DNA from: JAICLK01 sp036489905
Lineage (GTDB): Bacteria > Patescibacteriota > Saccharimonadia > Saccharimonadales > UBA4665
Direction of reading: 5' to 3'
DNA: 7,081 bases
Assembly: GCA_036489905.1 (NCBI GenBank)
Contig: DASXEX010000043.1
Span: 1-7,081 of the forward strand
A program made the position numbers and the translations under genes. Shown piece by piece: positions 1-5,650 of the stretch. How positions within the stretch are numbered: the stretch's first letter is position 1; every line of letters starts with the position of its first letter. The notes under the pieces were generated by a model. The model ran no database searches and was not told the DNA's origin. It saw only the letters and a list, made by a program, of their open reading frames with translations.

Positions 1-89
1 GTATGACCTACGAGCACCAAATGAAGCTTGTGGAGCAGTATTTGTACAGCAGAACTGAGGCTGCTGACGCAGCTCCCATTCCGCAGTAA
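1..89 (+). CDS. C-terminal tail of an unidentified protein (partial)
   Basis: The reading frame that starts at base 3 is open from the window edge and stops with TAA at 87-89. The visible residues include MTYEHQMKLVEQYL and end in an Ala/Pro-rich tail, AADAAPIPQ. I do not recognise the family. Its position beside short direct repeats, a palindrome and a truncated neighbouring gene makes a transposase or integrase tail plausible, but no catalytic motif is visible in this stretch. The gene body lies outside the window. Confidence 0.35.
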   Translation, partial: MTYEHQMKLVEQYLYSRTEAADAAPIPQ

Positions 90-124
90 AAACCTCCACG
101 CAAAAGACTGCGAAAACCTCCACG
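89..124. repeat. Pair of 12-bp direct repeats, possible mobile-element end
   Basis: The 12-mer aaaacctccacg occurs at 89-100 and again at 113-124, a period of 24 bp. The first copy overlaps the stop codon of the upstream partial ORF. Tandem subterminal repeats of this kind are common transposase-binding sites at insertion-sequence ends. No terminal inverted repeat partner is visible because the other end is outside the window. Confidence 0.4.
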
Positions 125-191
125 TTTTGTCCTATTACTCAGAAAACCAGGCAACAAACAGGCATCACTTGGTATGAACAGAAGGCAGCAA

Positions 192-220
192 TAACCAGAG
201 CCGCTACGCGGCAGTGGTTA
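192..220. repeat. REP-like palindrome
   Basis: This is an inverted repeat with outer arms taacca (192-197) and tggtta (215-220), a 2x2 mismatch, inner arms gccgc (200-204) and gcggc (208-212), and a 3-nt loop. It lies between the repeat pair and the intact part of the HAD remnant, and overlaps the remnant's stop codon. Neither strand has a convincing T tract, so it does not look like an ordinary terminator. A REP-type or insertion-sequence end hairpin fits better. Confidence 0.4.
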
Positions 221-338
221 GCAGGCGCGTAATACCTGTAAGATTCAAACCATACTCGGCATTTGTGAATTCTAGTATTGTGCTAGTTTCATCAGCCAGC
301 ACATCGTCGATGTCAACGGCAATAATCGGCTTGCTCAT
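204..338 (-). pseudogene. Truncated HAD-superfamily (nucleotidase-like) N-terminus
   Basis: The frame reads MSKPIIAVDIDDVLADE from an ATG at 338 (an in-frame ATG at 347 is an alternative) and stops with TAG at 204-206, giving only 44 residues. D9 and D11 form the DxDxV motif I of HAD phosphatases, where the first Asp is the phosphoryl-accepting nucleophile. The pattern up to about residue 34 (LEFTNAEYGLNLT) resembles the start of 5'(3')-deoxyribonucleotidase-like HAD proteins, which normally run to roughly 180 residues. The last ten residues look like junk read through foreign sequence that holds a palindrome. The start lies 19 nt after the thrS stop, so it was probably co-transcribed with thrS. 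It is probably inactive, because motifs II-IV are missing. Confidence 0.6.
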
Positions 339-357
339 AGCTGCCATTCTAACATGG

Positions 358-2226
358 CTATAACGAAGTTTTGCTCACCCGCGACTTGGCGTCGTTGGCG
401 ATGGTTTTTAGGAATTCTTCGATGGTGTGCGGGTCGTGGTTTTCGCTGACTTCCAGATCTTTGCGCACGCGCGGCAGCAGCTCGCCAGACTCGATTTCTT
501 TTTCGCCGATAACAACGATGTACGGAATTTTCATCAGCTCGGCGTTGCGGATTTTTTTGCCAACCGATTCGTTTGAATCGTCGATAGTTAAGCGCAAATC
601 CAATTCCTTTGCCCGCTCCGCAATCTTTTCCGCAAACTCAACCGTCTTCTTCTCTTGATTCACCGTCACCAACCGAATTTGTTCCGGCGCCAGCCAGACC
701 GGCAGTCGCCCGGCAGTCTGTTCCAATAGAAAAGCCATGAAGCGCTCGAAAGCACCCATAATTGATTTGTGAATCACATACGGATGTTGCTTGTTGCCTT
801 CGGCGTCGACGTACGTCAGGTTCATGCGCCCAGGAACGACTATATCCAATTGCACGGTAGCAATGCTATCTTCATTGCCTAAGACGTTTTTAATCTGCAC
901 GTCGACCTTCGGCCCGTAAAACGCCGCTTCATCTAACTCTTCGACGAACGGTGAGTTGGTCACTTTGAGGCTTTTACGAATAATTTCGCCAGCCCACTCC
1001 CACTGCTTTTTTTGGCCAGCATATTTTTCCTTGGAAAAGTCGGGCAACGAGAGTCTAAACCAGTAATCTTTCACGCCGGTCTCGTCATACACTTCCTTAA
1101 ATAGCTCCAAGACATCCACAAACTCAGCTTCGACTTGGTTCTGCGTTACATAAATGTGCGAGTCATTCTGAGTGATGGGCCCACGCATTCGGATCAAACC
1201 GGTTAAGGTTCCTGACAGTTCATAGCGATACACACCGGCGTGCTCCGAAAGCCGCAGCGGCAAATCGCGGTAACTTTCGACCATCTTTTCGTAAATCATA
1301 TGATGGTGCGGACAGTTCATGGGCTTGAGGTAAAACACATTGCCTTCTTCGTCCGACTTCGTGGCGTACATGTTTTCTAGATAGTAGCTGGCGTGCCCGG
1401 AACGCTCATAGAGTTTGGACTGCGTCAGCACCGGGGTCGCCACGTACTGATAGCCGCGCGCTTCTTCTTTGGCGCGCATGTATTTCATCAGCTCGTTCTT
1501 GATCGTTTCTCCGCGCGGCATAAGCAAGGGCAGACCCGCACCAACGCTATCCGAAATAAAGAATAGCTTCAGATCCTCACCGAGTTTGCGGTGGTCGCGT
1601 TTTTTGGCTTCCTCGAGCATTGCCAGGTGTTGCCTTAACTCTTTTTCAGTTGCGAACGCCACGCCGTAAATGCGCTGCATTTGCGGATTTTTCTCGTCGC
1701 CACGCCAGTAGGCACCGGAAATACGCATGAGTTTGAAGGCGCCGACTTTGCCAGTCGATTCGACGTGCGGACCGCGGCAAAGGTCGGTAAAATCGCCGTT
1801 ACGATAAAAAGAAACATCCTCAATTTTACTTCCTTTGCCAGCTTCAAGGCCAAGCTCGCTCGCATCCAGCTCTTTGGCGACCGTCGTGCCGGAACGCTTC
1901 AGGTCGTTCAGCAGCTCTAATTTATAAGGTTGCTCATACTTTTTTGCCCACGTAATCGCTTCGTCGACCGGCATTTCAAAACGCTCGAACGGCTCATCGG
2001 CCGCGACAATTTTCTTCATTGCCTTTTCGATACGCAGCAAATCTTCTTCGGAAATTTTGTAATCAGAATTGTCGATGTCGTAATAAAAGCCATTTTCGAC
2101 CACTGGCCCGACGCCGAATTTCGTTTCCGGCCACAATCGTTGAATTGCCGATGCCATAATATGCGCCAAACTGTGACGCATGGCATGCAGCCGTTCGTCG
2201 TTAGGGTTTGCCTCGGGTTTAGCCAT
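358..2226 (-). CDS. thrS: Threonyl-tRNA synthetase (class II, lacking the TGS domain)
   Basis: It charges tRNA-Thr with threonine in the cytoplasm. The 622-residue protein starts directly at the N2 editing domain: the HSLAH motif supplies H18 and H22, and LCRGPH supplies C150 and H154, the usual four editing-site residues. The catalytic core follows, with zinc ligands C305 (KPMNC), H357 (NDSHIY) and H486 (VIHKS), then an HGTP anticodon-binding domain at about 515-610. The TGS domain of about 60 residues found at the N-terminus of E. coli ThrRS is absent. Motif 2 reads RMRGPITQNDSH, one residue longer than the usual RVRGFTQDDAH. The start is the ATG at 2226 because GAGGAG lies 6 nt upstream. 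An in-frame ATG at 2289 would run through the leader terminator and adds no family sequence. Expression is probably set by the T-box leader upstream. A HAD gene remnant follows 19 nt downstream. Confidence 0.95.
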   Translation of the reverse strand: MAKPEANPNDERLHAMRHSLAHIMASAIQRLWPETKFGVGPVVENGFYYDIDNSDYKISEEDLLRIEKAMKKIVAADEPFERFEMPVDEAITWAKKYEQPYKLELLNDLKRSGTTVAKELDASELGLEAGKGSKIEDVSFYRNGDFTDLCRGPHVESTGKVGAFKLMRISGAYWRGDEKNPQMQRIYGVAFATEKELRQHLAMLEEAKKRDHRKLGEDLKLFFISDSVGAGLPLLMPRGETIKNELMKYMRAKEEARGYQYVATPVLTQSKLYERSGHASYYLENMYATKSDEEGNVFYLKPMNCPHHHMIYEKMVESYRDLPLRLSEHAGVYRYELSGTLTGLIRMRGPITQNDSHIYVTQNQVEAEFVDVLELFKEVYDETGVKDYWFRLSLPDFSKEKYAGQKKQWEWAGEIIRKSLKVTNSPFVEELDEAAFYGPKVDVQIKNVLGNEDSIATVQLDIVVPGRMNLTYVDAEGNKQHPYVIHKSIMGAFERFMAFLLEQTAGRLPVWLAPEQIRLVTVNQEKKTVEFAEKIAERAKELDLRLTIDDSNESVGKKIRNAELMKIPYIVVIGEKEIESGELLPRVRKDLEVSENHDPHTIEEFLKTIANDAKSRVSKTSL

Positions 2227-2232
2227 AAAATT

Positions 2233-2238
2233 CTCCTC
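2233..2238 (-). promoter_or_regulatory. Shine-Dalgarno of thrS
   Basis: GAGGAG lies 6 nt before the ATG at 2226 and fixes the thrS start. TAATCGAGG occurs both here and in the 3' arm of the upstream terminator, so the terminator's 5' arm could in principle pair with either copy. It is the only clear Shine-Dalgarno among the genes whose starts are visible in this window. Confidence 0.8.
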
Positions 2239-2248
2239 GATTATTGGT

Positions 2249-2305
2249 AAACAAAAAGACGCCTCGATTAAATGCTCTCGCAAATACATTCAATCGTAAG
2301 CGTCT
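2249..2305 (-). terminator. Intrinsic terminator within the thrS leader
   Basis: AGACGC (2305-2300) pairs with GCGTCT (2262-2257), and CGATTGAATG (2296-2287) pairs with CATTTAATCG (2274-2265) over 10 bp including one G-U. The loop is 12 nt and the hairpin is followed by TTTTTGTTT. It lies between the leader and the thrS Shine-Dalgarno, the position expected of an attenuator that stops transcription when charged tRNA-Thr is plentiful. Confidence 0.9.
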
Positions 2306-2483
2306 CGGGCCCAAGCTGCAAAATGTGATGTCGCACAATTTGCCGAACGGGTGGTTCCACCGGACTTCTCTCTTAAATAAAGTTGATCTCTTTTTAAGAA
2401 AGCACTTATGTAGCCACGTTAACGCACGTACCACTGCCCGCGAAGCTCGGCGGCTGGTGAGGCCGCGTCACTGCTCGATATGT

Positions 2484-2492
2484 ATTGTAACA
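2484..2492 (-). promoter_or_regulatory. Extended -10 promoter of the thrS leader
   Basis: TGT-TACAAT on the minus strand fits an extended -10 element (TGn plus a hexamer matching TATAAT at five of six positions). There is no good -35 at 16-18 nt. The predicted start at about 2477 falls at the first base of the proposed stem I, which supports the pairing of promoter and leader. Confidence 0.55.
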
Positions 2493-2617
2493 CATCGCAA
2501 AACTTCACCTAGAAATCACTATAGCAAGGTTGGTACGATATGGCTAGTACATTTATGTTGCTTTATTAACAATTCATCTGTGGAAACTCTCAGACAAAAG
2601 TATATCTTATTTGAGAT

Positions 2618-2643
2618 AAAACAAAAGCGGCTCTCGCCGCCTT
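2618..2643 (-). terminator. Intrinsic terminator downstream of tRNA-Val
   Basis: On the minus strand AAG-GCGGC and GCCGC-TTT form an 8-bp stem (one G-U) around a GAGA tetraloop, followed by a TTTTGTTTT tract. It lies 14 nt past the tRNA 3' end and separates the tRNA unit from the thrS leader. Confidence 0.85.
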
Positions 2644-2657
2644 AGATTTTCTGCGCC

Positions 2658-2734
2658 TGGTGGGCTCTAGAGGACTCGAACCTCTGACCTCTTCCACGTC
2701 AAGGAAGCGCTCTAGCCAACTGAGCTAAGAGCCC
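2658..2734 (-). tRNA. tRNA-Val (anticodon GAC)
   Basis: This is a complete 77-nt cloverleaf with the CCA end encoded. The acceptor stem is GGGCTCT/AGAGCCC and the D stem GCTC/GAGC. The anticodon arm is CTTCC-TTGACGT-GGAAG, so the anticodon GAC reads GUC. The T arm is AGAGG-TTCGAGT-CCTCT and the discriminator base is A. It has its own promoter and terminator and appears to be a single-gene unit. Confidence 0.95.
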
Positions 2735-2748
2735 GGACTCAAGCAAAA

Positions 2749-2777
2749 ACTATACCGCAATTCCTTGTGTTACTCAA
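2749..2777 (-). promoter_or_regulatory. Sigma-70-type promoter of tRNA-Val
   Basis: TTGAGT (2777-2772) and TATAGT (2754-2749) are separated by exactly 17 nt on the minus strand. The predicted start lies a few bases upstream of the mature tRNA 5' end at 2734. Confidence 0.75.
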
Positions 2778-2841
2778 GTCTCGCGTATCTGAACTTCAAA
2801 TTTCAGCCCGAAAATTTATAAGCATTAACACCTTAAAATAG

Positions 2842-2870
2842 TTGCTTTGAGCCCGCTGGCGTGCTAGAAT
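2842..2870 (+). promoter_or_regulatory. Sigma-70-type promoter of the 2877-3052 RNA
   Basis: TTGCTT (2842-2847) and TAGAAT (2865-2870) are 17 nt apart, and TGC directly before the -10 makes it an extended -10 as well. It is one of the two best-formed promoters in the window. The predicted start is about 2876-2878. Confidence 0.75.
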
Positions 2871-2876
2871 CTTCAA

Positions 2877-3052
2877 GTTAAGTGAGGAACAAAGGGTTTT
2901 GAGTACCACTAGCTTAAGTGTACTCGATGGGTTTCAGCTGTTCTACGAAGAAGTAGCAGCTAAGCCGACCAATCGGGTACGACGTTCGCGCTAACGCGCT
3001 GCGATCATTTGTCACAGAAACTACCGGAAATTACTCCGGTAGTTTTATTTTT
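2877..3052 (+). ncRNA. Unidentified structured RNA upstream of nrdR
   Basis: A segment of about 175 nt is framed by a strong promoter and an intrinsic terminator and has no convincing reading frame. Visible pairings: GTGA and CAAA near the 5' end with TTTG and TCAC at 3009-3014, closing the molecule around a GGAA bulge; hairpin 1 with GAGTA and CACT against AGTG and TACTC (one bulged C, loop AGCTTA); hairpin 2 with GGTTT, AGCTG and CTAC against GTAG, CAGCT and AAGCC around a GAAGAA loop; and a short hairpin CGCG-CTAA-CGCG. I do not recognise it as tmRNA, RNase P RNA, SRP RNA, 6S RNA or a known riboswitch. It could be a free small RNA, or a terminator-controlled leader of nrdR, whose start lies about 60 nt downstream. 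Confidence 0.55.
3018..3052 (+). terminator. Intrinsic terminator of the structured RNA
   Basis: ACTACCGG (3020-3027) and CCGGTAGT (3036-3043) form an 8-bp stem with an 8-nt loop, followed by TTTTATTTTT. It ends the RNA that starts near 2877, before nrdR. Confidence 0.9.
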
Positions 3053-3097
3053 CCCACAACTCGTGCTAACTTTTCCACTAGCAAAATAAACAGCGTT

Positions 3098-3115
3098 ATG
3101 ACAATATGTAGTCAT
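3098..3115 (+). promoter_or_regulatory. NrdR box overlapping the nrdR start codon
   Basis: The site is a palindrome with arms ATGAC and GTCAT. Its core CAATATGTAG (3102-3111) matches the known NrdR-box core CwAtATaTwG at nine of ten positions. It covers the likely -10 (GACAAT, 3100-3105) and the ATG, so bound repressor would block transcription. NrdR boxes usually come in pairs; only a weak second candidate (CAAAATAAAC, 3082-3091) is visible, about two helical turns upstream. Confidence 0.6.
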
Positions 3116-3539
3116 GGTGTGTTTATACTGCAAAGCCCCGACGCAAGTTATCAACTCGCGGCGCCAGAAGCAGCTGAACCAAGTTTGGCGGCGCCGGCAA
3201 TGTACGGCGTGCGGGGCCGTCTTCACCAGCCATGAAACGTTTGACTTCTCGGCTAGTCTTGCGTTGCAAACACCAGACGGCAAGCTGGCGCCCTTCAAAA
3301 AGGAAAAGCTGTTCTTGAGTATCTTGAAGAGCTGTAAGCACCGCAAGTCCGCGCTGGACGACGCGATTGCGCTAACCGGAACCGTCATGGGCAAGCTCGC
3401 GAAAGTCGCCTCGGGCGGCGCCCTGGCTGCTGAAACTGTGGCAAACATCGCACATGACACTTTGCGCAACTTCGACCACGCCGCCGCCGTGCAGTACGCC
3501 GCCTATCACTCGGACTATGCGTATGCTAAACTTAGGTAA
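3114..3539 (+). CDS. nrdR: Transcriptional repressor NrdR of ribonucleotide reductase genes
   Basis: NrdR senses ATP/dATP through an ATP-cone and represses ribonucleotide reductase operons. The 141-residue protein (the family is usually about 150) begins MVCLYC. C3, C6, C30 and C33 form the zinc ribbon, preceded by the RRR-x-C signature at 26-30. An ATP-cone follows at about 46-135 (TPDGKLAPFKKEKLFLSIL, later RNFDHAAAVQYAAYHSDY). The cone's usual VxKxDG opening is degenerate here (LQTPDG), and the family tail is short. The ATG start fits the family's M-x-C-x-x-C opening. No Shine-Dalgarno is visible and a GACAAT hexamer ends 8 nt before the ATG, so the mRNA may be leaderless. A NrdR box overlaps the start, which implies autoregulation. 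The last 8 bp overlap the convergent glycosyltransferase gene. No ribonucleotide reductase gene is in the window. Confidence 0.92.
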   Translation: MVCLYCKAPTQVINSRRQKQLNQVWRRRQCTACGAVFTSHETFDFSASLALQTPDGKLAPFKKEKLFLSILKSCKHRKSALDDAIALTGTVMGKLAKVASGGALAAETVANIAHDTLRNFDHAAAVQYAAYHSDYAYAKLR

Positions 3540-5145
3540 TCGTCTCTTTTTCCTCTGTTACGACGGCTTTTTCCGTTACGTCGAACTTGTCGATATACCA
3601 GCCAAAAATTAATCGCGTTTGCGAATAGAGCGCGGCAAACGAGTTGTATAGAATCGAAGTAACCGGCAAAAAGCCCCACTGGAGCACCATCAATATTGAG
3701 CGATGTTTGCGGTAGCGCGCCGGCTTTGGCGGCAAGGTTTTCAGCGCAAAAAACACGGTCAGTACGGCACCGACAAGCGCTACCGTTTGCACGTGACTGA
3801 CGATTAAGGGCAGCTCATTGGCGGTAAAACTCTGCGGGCGCAAAAGCGATGGTACAAAACCCGCGAATAGCACGAGCATCGCGCCGACCGCCCAGGTGAC
3901 GTGTCCTTGCAGCAAGCGCAAGAGCTTCGCCAGCAAATCCAGCCGCGGCACTTTGTTTTTTCTGAAATAGCCCTTGTCAATCACATATGAAACGTCGGAT
4001 GCTCCCCAAGCCCAGCGACGGAGCTGAATAAATTGCGCCTTGAGTGTCTGAATATATTTTTCGGAAAGTACGGCATCCTGATAAATCGGCACGTACAGCG
4101 GGTAAACCCGGTAATTCCCGTCGAAGGTAAAATACGATCGCCAAAACTGGTGCCCGTCTTCCACGATGCTGCGCGTACTCCAAAAATCGGTCTGGATAAG
4201 CGCCGCCATCGGTTGCGCGTGCGAGGAAAAATTCCGCAAGGCATGCGGCCGCAGAGACAACACGATGTTGAAAAACGAGTTGCCCGTCGCCACCACGCGC
4301 ATCGGCGCGGGCGCATCCCAAATATTGTTGGTGTAAATCGACACTGGCTGGAATGAAGCGTGAATCGGATCAGGACAAACCGCGAATGTATAGCTGAGCG
4401 CGGCCAGGTACTTTTTGTGCGGACGGTTGTCGGCATCCAGTGTCGTCACTATCACCCGCGCCGGATCAATGTCATGCTTCTCTAAATACCTTTGCAGTTC
4501 ACGACCGGCGTAAGTCACGTTGCCGCCTTTGCCGATAGTTTCGCCCGGAATGTTTGAGGGATGTTTGACCGCCATGGCGTGCATGAACCTTGCGCCGTAT
4601 TTCTGCACGAGCTCATGCGCCAGCGCTTCCGTCCGCTCACCTGCCCGCTCTTCGTAGGCAAGCACGAAAATAACCTGGCGCATATTATATTCGGACGCCA
4701 GCAATGACTCGATGGTTGGCTCGAGCACTTCGCGCGCTTCTTTATACGTCGCGACAATCACCGCCTGGATGATCTCGCTCGGTTTGATGTTTACAGGCCG
4801 CTCGCCCAGCCGCGACAACACCGCGCGGTGCCACTTCGGACGCTTGGCGCTGGAATTACCCTGCACTTTGCCGGCCTCAAGATCCGCCAGCATGACTTGC
4901 CAATTCAATCGCTGATGTTGCTTCATTATATGATAGCCCTGCACGAGCCGCGTGGCGAGCGCCATAGCCAGCATAAAGTTAATCAGCAAATAAACGAGTA
5001 TAAAAACGGCTGCCAGCGTCACATTAATCAGGCTCAAAATAAGCGGCAACAGCAACATTGTCCAGCTGATTAAACCTGGCAGCGCCTCAAAAAAACGATA
5101 GCGCCAGTTGCGATCTTTTGGGTGAGGGATCTCTAAATCTGTCAT
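3532..5145 (-). CDS. Membrane-bound family 2 glycosyltransferase
   Basis: It probably transfers an activated sugar on the cytoplasmic face of the membrane for envelope polysaccharide or glycolipid synthesis. Donor and acceptor cannot be read from the sequence. The 537-residue protein has two N-terminal membrane helices (about 22-40 and 43-65), a GT-A domain at about 120-400 and three C-terminal helices (about 411-433, 445-468, 483-507), the layout of processive GT2 enzymes. Motifs: ATYKEARE at 132-139 (nucleotide binding), GKGGN at 205-209, metal-binding DAD at 237-239, catalytic ED at 329-330 and QLRRW at 374-378. There is no Shine-Dalgarno. The start is one nucleotide after the stop of the upstream membrane protein (TAA-G-ATG), so translation is likely coupled. 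Its 3' end overlaps convergent nrdR by 8 bp, and no terminator is visible there. Confidence 0.9.
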   Translation of the reverse strand: MTDLEIPHPKDRNWRYRFFEALPGLISWTMLLLPLILSLINVTLAAVFILVYLLINFMLAMALATRLVQGYHIMKQHQRLNWQVMLADLEAGKVQGNSSAKRPKWHRAVLSRLGERPVNIKPSEIIQAVIVATYKEAREVLEPTIESLLASEYNMRQVIFVLAYEERAGERTEALAHELVQKYGARFMHAMAVKHPSNIPGETIGKGGNVTYAGRELQRYLEKHDIDPARVIVTTLDADNRPHKKYLAALSYTFAVCPDPIHASFQPVSIYTNNIWDAPAPMRVVATGNSFFNIVLSLRPHALRNFSSHAQPMAALIQTDFWSTRSIVEDGHQFWRSYFTFDGNYRVYPLYVPIYQDAVLSEKYIQTLKAQFIQLRRWAWGASDVSYVIDKGYFRKNKVPRLDLLAKLLRLLQGHVTWAVGAMLVLFAGFVPSLLRPQSFTANELPLIVSHVQTVALVGAVLTVFFALKTLPPKPARYRKHRSILMVLQWGFLPVTSILYNSFAALYSQTRLIFGWYIDKFDVTEKAVVTEEKETIT

Positions 5146-5146
5146 C

Positions 5147-5503
5147 TTAACGCAAAACCAATAGCGCGTTACTAACGATAATGCCGAGGGTAAGTAGGAG
5201 TGTGCCCAAGCCCAATATCGTCACGGCCAACTGCTTCCGGATGTGGTAAGTTCGCAAGCTTAAGCCTGTATGAATTACAAAAACCAGAATCGCAAAGCCG
5301 ATAAAGCTAAGGATGCTCAGCACGCTGCCTGTCTTGAATGCGCTAATACCAAGATCCGCCCGATACTGCACGATAAACCCATTGTTCCCCGCTCCCTGCA
5401 GCCGAAATAGCACCGACAAGATCGCCAAAAAAGCCAAAAAAGCATTGATGCCCAGCAGCAAAAGGACAAGCCTATCCTGAAAATAGTTTTTAGCAGCCAG
5501 CAT
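5147..5503 (-). CDS. Small three-helix membrane protein, function unknown
   Basis: I do not recognise the family. The 118-residue protein has membrane segments at about 11-33, 61-80 and 92-115, with a polar loop between the first two (RLQGAGNNGFIVQYRADLG) and a basic stretch RTYHIRKQ before the third. It has no cleavable-looking signal peptide and no catalytic motif. It lies directly upstream of the GT2 glycosyltransferase, with one nucleotide between stop and start, so the two are probably made together. A role as partner or anchor for the glycosyltransferase is an inference from position only. The start is the ATG at 5503: no Shine-Dalgarno precedes it, but an extended -10 TGA-TACAAT ends 9 nt upstream, so the mRNA would have almost no leader. 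Confidence 0.75.
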   Translation of the reverse strand: MLAAKNYFQDRLVLLLLGINAFLAFLAILSVLFRLQGAGNNGFIVQYRADLGISAFKTGSVLSILSFIGFAILVFVIHTGLSLRTYHIRKQLAVTILGLGTLLLTLGIIVSNALLVLR

Positions 5504-5512
5504 GTTCTTTAT

Positions 5513-5521
5513 ATTGTATCA
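5513..5521 (-). promoter_or_regulatory. Extended -10 promoter of the membrane protein/glycosyltransferase pair
   Basis: TGA-TACAAT on the minus strand ends 9 nt before the ATG at 5503, so transcription would begin at or within a few bases of the start codon. No convincing -35 lies 16-18 nt upstream. An overlapping TATAAA, 4 nt from the ATG, is an alternative -10. Confidence 0.5.
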
Positions 5522-5650
5522 TCGTTTGCTTCAAGGAATTGGTGCGGGTAGGAAGAATATAGCTTCACGCCGGCTCGCCTTTTTATCTTCAAGGAAGAGC
5601 GAGTCGGGCTCCGATATAATTTTCGCTCATCGCTCAAATTATCGAACTCT

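Larger units (their letters stand above)
2227..2476 (-). promoter_or_regulatory. T-box riboswitch leader of thrS
   Basis: Reading towards thrS: a basal helix GAGCA (2476-2472) with TGCTT (2404-2400) closes a stem-I-like region. Inside it are CCGAG (2450-2446), a possible AG bulge, and GGGCAGTGGTACG (2439-2427), which resembles the distal T-box loop. A stem-III-like hairpin pairs TCTTAAA (2399-2393) with TTTAAGA (2377-2371). The T-box GGTGGAACCACC is at 2361-2350, with bulge TGGAACC at 2359-2353. Antiterminator helix A1 pairs GTCCGG (2365-2360) with CCGAGAC (2308-2302, one bulged A); A2 pairs CCCG (2351-2348) with TGGG (2313-2310). A hairpin at 2343-2318 is nested inside. The A1 3' strand shares bases with the terminator's 5' arm, so the two folds exclude each other. 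UGGA should pair with UCCA-ended tRNA, and tRNA-Thr in this window ends UCCA. The specifier is uncertain; ACA (Thr) at 2411-2409 is a candidate. Confidence 0.75.

Noticed and set aside
371..658. Plus-strand frames inside thrS, including one of 95 residues
   Set aside because: Their composition is that of antisense frames to thrS (Ser-rich) and they have no promoter or ribosome site.
2227..2289. An N-terminal extension of ThrRS starting MYLREHLIE at 2289
   Set aside because: It runs through the leader terminator and the Shine-Dalgarno, has no family similarity, and the ATG at 2226 has a well-spaced GAGGAG.
2877..3052. 6S RNA, SRP RNA or tmRNA as the identity of the structured RNA
   Set aside because: It is multi-branched rather than a long hairpin with a central bubble, lacks the GGAA-capped SRP helix, and is too short and without a tRNA-like end for tmRNA.
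3005..3469. A 154-residue minus-strand reading frame opposite nrdR
   Set aside because: It is the antisense shadow of nrdR and of the terminator region, with Cys/Ser-rich low-information sequence and no start signals.
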